The position numbers and the translations under genes are program-made. A stretch of DNA of 64,000 nt, taken from the NCBI RefSeq assembly GCF_036182465.1, contig NZ_CP108081.1, forward strand, positions 10,602,001 through 10,666,000. Direction: 5' to 3'. The notes beneath the pieces are model-generated. The model saw nothing but the letters and a program-made list of their open reading frames with translations. It had not been told where the DNA came from and did no database searches. Shown here piece after piece: positions 62,036 through 64,000 of the stretch; the first letter of the stretch is position 1, and each line of letters begins with the position of its first letter. Source of the stretch: Streptomyces sp. NBC_00258. Lineage in GTDB: Bacteria > Actinomycetota > Actinomycetes > Streptomycetales > Streptomycetaceae.

Positions 62036-62893
62036 GTGGATGTGGACCACATCGGCGACCCGGGACTTTACGGCCCATCGTCCGTCGCCTGGCAGCTGCA
62101 TGCCGACCCCATGATGTGGGTCGCCGGAGTCCGTGCGCTCTACCTCCAGGCACTGCATCCGCGCGCGGTGCGCGGCGTCATGCAGAACTCCGACTTCCGC
62201 AAGGACGCGTGGGGCCGGCTGATGCGCACGGCCCACTTCGTCGGCACCACCACGTACGGGACGAAGGAGGCCGCTGAGAAGGCCGGTGCGCGGGTGCGGA
62301 AGATTCACACGATGCTCACGGCGACCGACCCCGACACGGGGGAGACGTACCGGATCGACGAGCCCGGGCTGCTGCTCTGGGTCCACTGCGCCGAGGTCGA
62401 CTCCTGTCTGCACATCATGCGCCGCTCCGGTTTCCATCTGACGGACGCGCAGGCCGACCGCTACATCGACGAACACCGCGTCAGCGCACGCCTGGTGGGC
62501 CTCGATCCCGCCGAAGTGCCCTCCGACCAGGCAGAACTGGCCGAGTACTTCGAAAAGACACGCCCTGAACTGGCCGTGGGACCGGAGGCGCGGGACGTGG
62601 ACGACTTCCTGCGGCGGCCGCCCACCCATCCACTGCTGGTCCCGGCGCGCGCGTTGGTGTGGCGGCGGGTGGCGCAGCTGGCGTACGCCTCACTGCCGCC
62701 GTACGCCCATGAGTTGTACGGAAGATCCGTACGGTCGCCCGGCACGGTGACGAGGCAACTGCGACTCACCGGCACCGTGTTGCGCTGTGTTCCCGCACGT
62801 CTACGCCGGCAACTGCCGCCCAAACACATTATCCGCGCCATGTCACGGCTCGGCCCCGGCTCGCGCCCGGCCCCGTACAAAGTCGGACGATAG
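62036..62893 (+). CDS. DUF2236/MpaB-family oxygenase-like protein
   Basis: 285 residues, GTG 62036, 9 nt after the acyl-CoA dehydrogenase stop, so probably co-transcribed. SSVAWQLHADPMMWVAGVRA, LYLQALHPRAVRGVMQNSDF, LLWVHCAEVDSCLHIMRRSG and RRPPTHPLLVPARALVWRRV match DUF2236. His residues in LHP and WVHC are candidate heme ligands as in latex-clearing proteins. The reaction here is unknown; a steroid setting is inferred from the operator. Confidence 0.82.
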   Translation: MDVDHIGDPGLYGPSSVAWQLHADPMMWVAGVRALYLQALHPRAVRGVMQNSDFRKDAWGRLMRTAHFVGTTTYGTKEAAEKAGARVRKIHTMLTATDPDTGETYRIDEPGLLLWVHCAEVDSCLHIMRRSGFHLTDAQADRYIDEHRVSARLVGLDPAEVPSDQAELAEYFEKTRPELAVGPEARDVDDFLRRPPTHPLLVPARALVWRRVAQLAYASLPPYAHELYGRSVRSPGTVTRQLRLTGTVLRCVPARLRRQLPPKHIIRAMSRLGPGSRPAPYKVGR

Positions 62894-62953
62894 CTCGCCA
62901 TACTGGACGGGCCAGGGGAGGGCGGGGTCGAGCGACGGGGGCGATCGCAGCAG

Positions 62954-64000
62954 ATGGGGGACACCAGGCTGATCCAGGGCCGGTACCGGTTGCTCGACCT
63001 GATCGGTCGAGGGGGGATGGGAGAGGTGTGGCGTGCCCGGGACGAGTCCCTGGGCAGACAGGTCGCCGTCAAGTGCCTCAAACCGTTGGGCCAGCACCAC
63101 GACAACTCGTTCACGCGTGTGCTGCGGGAGCGGTTTCGCCGAGAGGCGCGGGTGGCCGCGGCCCTCCAGCACCGTGGGGTGACCGTCGTCCACGACTTCG
63201 GTGAGTCGGACGGCGTGCTCTATCTGGTGATGGAGCTGCTGGACGGGCGCAATCTCAGTCAGCTCCTCGAGGACAACAAACACCATCCGCTGCCCGTCGC
63301 CGACATAGTGGAGATCGGCGAACAGGCGGCCGCCGCCCTCGCGTACACCCACCAACAGGGCATCGTGCACCGGGATCTGAAGCCCGCGAACATCATGCGG
63401 CTCGGCGACGGCACGGTGAAGATCTGCGACTTCGGCATCGCCCGCCTCGGGCACGACATCGGCTTCACCTCCAGACTCACCGGTACCGGCATCGCCATGG
63501 GCACCCCGCACTACATGTCGCCGGAGCAGATCGGCGGCGACCACGTCGACCACCGCAGCGACCTCTACTCCTTCGGCTGCGTTCTGTACGAGATCGCCAC
63601 CGGGGCGCCGCCGTTCGACCTCGACGACGCGTGGGCGGTCCTCGTCGGCCACCGGGACACGACCCCCGAGCCGCCGCGCCGCCATCGCGCCGAGCTCCCC
63701 GAGTTCCTGGACCGGATCATCCTGGACCTGCTGGCCAAGGAGCCCGAGCAGCGGCCGCACGACGCCCGTGAGCTGGGCCGCCGCATCGGCGCGGGCCGCA
63801 CCGCGTCGGCGTACGTACCGACCGTGGTGTCGCCCCCGGTGCGGACCGCTACGCCGGAGCGGCCTGCCGCCCGCGAGGAGCGGCTGCCCTCCTGGACCCG
63901 CGGTATGACCACCGGCCACAAGGCGACCGGCGCGGGCCTGCGCACCACACCGCCCGATGCCGCCGCGGGCCTCACCGGTGACTGGATCGCCCGCACCGAC
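62954..64000 (+). CDS. Ser/Thr protein kinase (3' end cut by window)
   Basis: 349 residues visible. The kinase domain (about 10-270) is complete: GRGGMGEVWRARD (Gly loop), VAVKCLKP (Lys), HRDLKPANIM (catalytic loop), KICDFGIARLG (DFG), GTPHYMSPEQ (activation end). A linker rich in Pro/Thr/Arg starts near 280 and leads out of the window toward a probable membrane helix or sensor. Pkn-type actinobacterial kinase. Confidence 0.92.
   Translation, partial: MGDTRLIQGRYRLLDLIGRGGMGEVWRARDESLGRQVAVKCLKPLGQHHDNSFTRVLRERFRREARVAAALQHRGVTVVHDFGESDGVLYLVMELLDGRNLSQLLEDNKHHPLPVADIVEIGEQAAAALAYTHQQGIVHRDLKPANIMRLGDGTVKICDFGIARLGHDIGFTSRLTGTGIAMGTPHYMSPEQIGGDHVDHRSDLYSFGCVLYEIATGAPPFDLDDAWAVLVGHRDTTPEPPRRHRAELPEFLDRIILDLLAKEPEQRPHDARELGRRIGAGRTASAYVPTVVSPPVRTATPERPAAREERLPSWTRGMTTGHKATGAGLRTTPPDAAAGLTGDWIARTD

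Overview
The window is high-GC actinobacterial DNA, almost certainly Streptomyces. GTG starts, 4-nt start/stop overlaps (GTGA, ATGA) and strong purine ribosome sites are common. The families are typical of the genus: ANTAR and PRC-barrel regulators, DUF6083, DUF2254, DUF4236, the CbtAB cobalt transporter, an srs-type type III PKS operon and a cholesterol oxidase. Both ends cut a gene: an MFS exporter at the left and a Ser/Thr kinase at the right.

Layout. 0-2.9 kb: MFS exporter and metallo-beta-lactamase-fold protein, divergent from a TetR regulator. 2.9-10.4 kb: a scarred segment with fragments of a KUP potassium transporter, a GH13 alpha-glucosidase and a frameshifted FAD monooxygenase. It also holds an intact MMPL transporter, an OmpR-type two-component system and an IS-associated winged-helix protein. 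10.2-26.6 kb: a candidate genomic island between direct repeats that each carry the 3' half of a tRNA-like sequence. It encodes a ClC channel, a DUF2254 protein, a GH15 glucosidase, a cation/proton antiporter, cytochrome bd oxidase, glucose 1-dehydrogenase, a GMC oxidoreductase, a cyclase-fold hydrolase, a gluconokinase-aldose 1-epimerase fusion and a small membrane protein. I read it as an oxidative glucose-use and alternative-respiration unit.

26.8-35.6 kb: an S1-domain protein, a frameshifted blasticidin-S-deaminase homologue, a DUF6083 protein, the phenolic-lipid operon srsABC with a divergent UbiA prenyltransferase, a GNAT/STAS pair, a frameshifted DUF4236 gene and a membrane protein. 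35.7-44.6 kb: an AT-richer gap, a secreted ice-binding protein with an Asp/His/Gly tail, DUF5819 plus HTTM membrane proteins, two ANTAR proteins around a PRC-barrel protein, a GIY-YIG protein, a class II aldolase and a lipoprotein. 45-51.2 kb: a lipoprotein serine hydrolase and a NarL-type two-component system separated by tandem repeats, a 24-residue membrane peptide, an iron-permease-like protein, a GvpU-like protein and a PRC-barrel protein.

51.3-64 kb: a dehydrogenase under a palindromic operator, an AhpD-like protein, a Tat-exported cholesterol oxidase, a GH43-CBM42 enzyme, a PL9 pectate lyase, a Cys-rich copper-binding-type protein, a cobalamin riboswitch with cbtB-cbtA and a degenerate histidine phosphatase, an acyl-CoA dehydrogenase, a DUF2236 protein and the kinase. 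Matches to the KstR box TnnAACnnGTTnnA lie in front of both the cholesterol oxidase and the acyl-CoA dehydrogenase, which suggests a small steroid regulon.

Three of the broken genes are broken by a one-base shift, two of them in G runs. These could be sequencing errors rather than true decay. No complete tRNA, rRNA, intact transposase or CRISPR array was found.
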